In this document: piece by piece, positions 64,000-64,000 of the stretch | Layout: each line of letters opens with the position of its first letter | How positions within the stretch are numbered: the stretch's first letter is position 1 | Source of the DNA: CBDAMZ01 sp965197375 | GTDB taxonomy: Bacteria > Acidobacteriota > Vicinamibacteria > Vicinamibacterales > UBA8438 | NCBI GenBank assembly: GCA_965197375.1 | Contig: CBDAMZ010000009.1 | Coordinates: 124,001 to 188,000, forward strand | Direction of reading: 5' to 3' | DNA length: 64,000 bases | The notes under the pieces: model-generated | The model's input: only the letters and a program-made list of their open reading frames with translations | Databases searched by the model: none | Told to the model about the DNA's origin: nothing | Position numbers and translations under genes: made by a program

Positions 64000-64000
64000 C

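Overview
The window looks like one chromosome segment of a high-GC, Gram-negative bacterium. An Acidobacteriota of the Vicinamibacteria type is my best guess. It is inferred from Oar-like TonB-dependent receptors with an N-terminal carboxypeptidase-regulatory domain, a DUF5916 outer-membrane-like protein, a multiheme-style CxxCH/TPR protein and a full set of exported hydrolases. No rRNA, tRNA or marker gene is present to prove this.

Positions 1-24.2 kb read as an ordinary chromosomal backbone: gpmA, pyrE, two exported polysaccharide-deacetylase paralogues, a CoA-transferase/HMG-CoA-lyase pair, a dead TonB receptor, bioB convergent with a bioF-bioD-bioA operon led by a cytochrome c/copper-monooxygenase-like/TPR protein, a TolB-like/DUF5916 fusion, a C45-type Ntn hydrolase, a two-part methyltransferase and a MetE-like methyltransferase.

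From 24.5 kb to the end the character changes to a mosaic of mobile and accessory DNA. A P4-type integrase heads a small integrative element (AlpA regulator, frameshifted primase-helicase, unknown small genes). It is followed by IS256, IS110 and integrase fragments, a GmrSD-like restriction enzyme broken by one stop codon, copper nitrite reductase, a dead and an intact TonB receptor, a VRR-NUC-like gene with AddB and AddA, a Sel1-repeat gene with two lesions, an IS1595 element with passenger genes, a tyrosine recombinase flanked by perfect palindromes, a GAF-LuxR regulator and a DUF6602 gene.

The most unusual signal is a repeated module. A roughly 120-residue protein family that I do not recognise, starting MNID in most copies, occurs five times between 29.4 and 53.4 kb, always on the minus strand. 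Its upstream repeat (R) ends in the same bases each time and abuts a different plus-strand gene that has lost its 5' end. The second is a tyrosine recombinase bracketed by 30-40 bp palindromes whose two-base centres are in opposite orientation.

Many genes carry single nonsense or frameshift lesions. These can be real decay or assembly error, and I flag them one by one.
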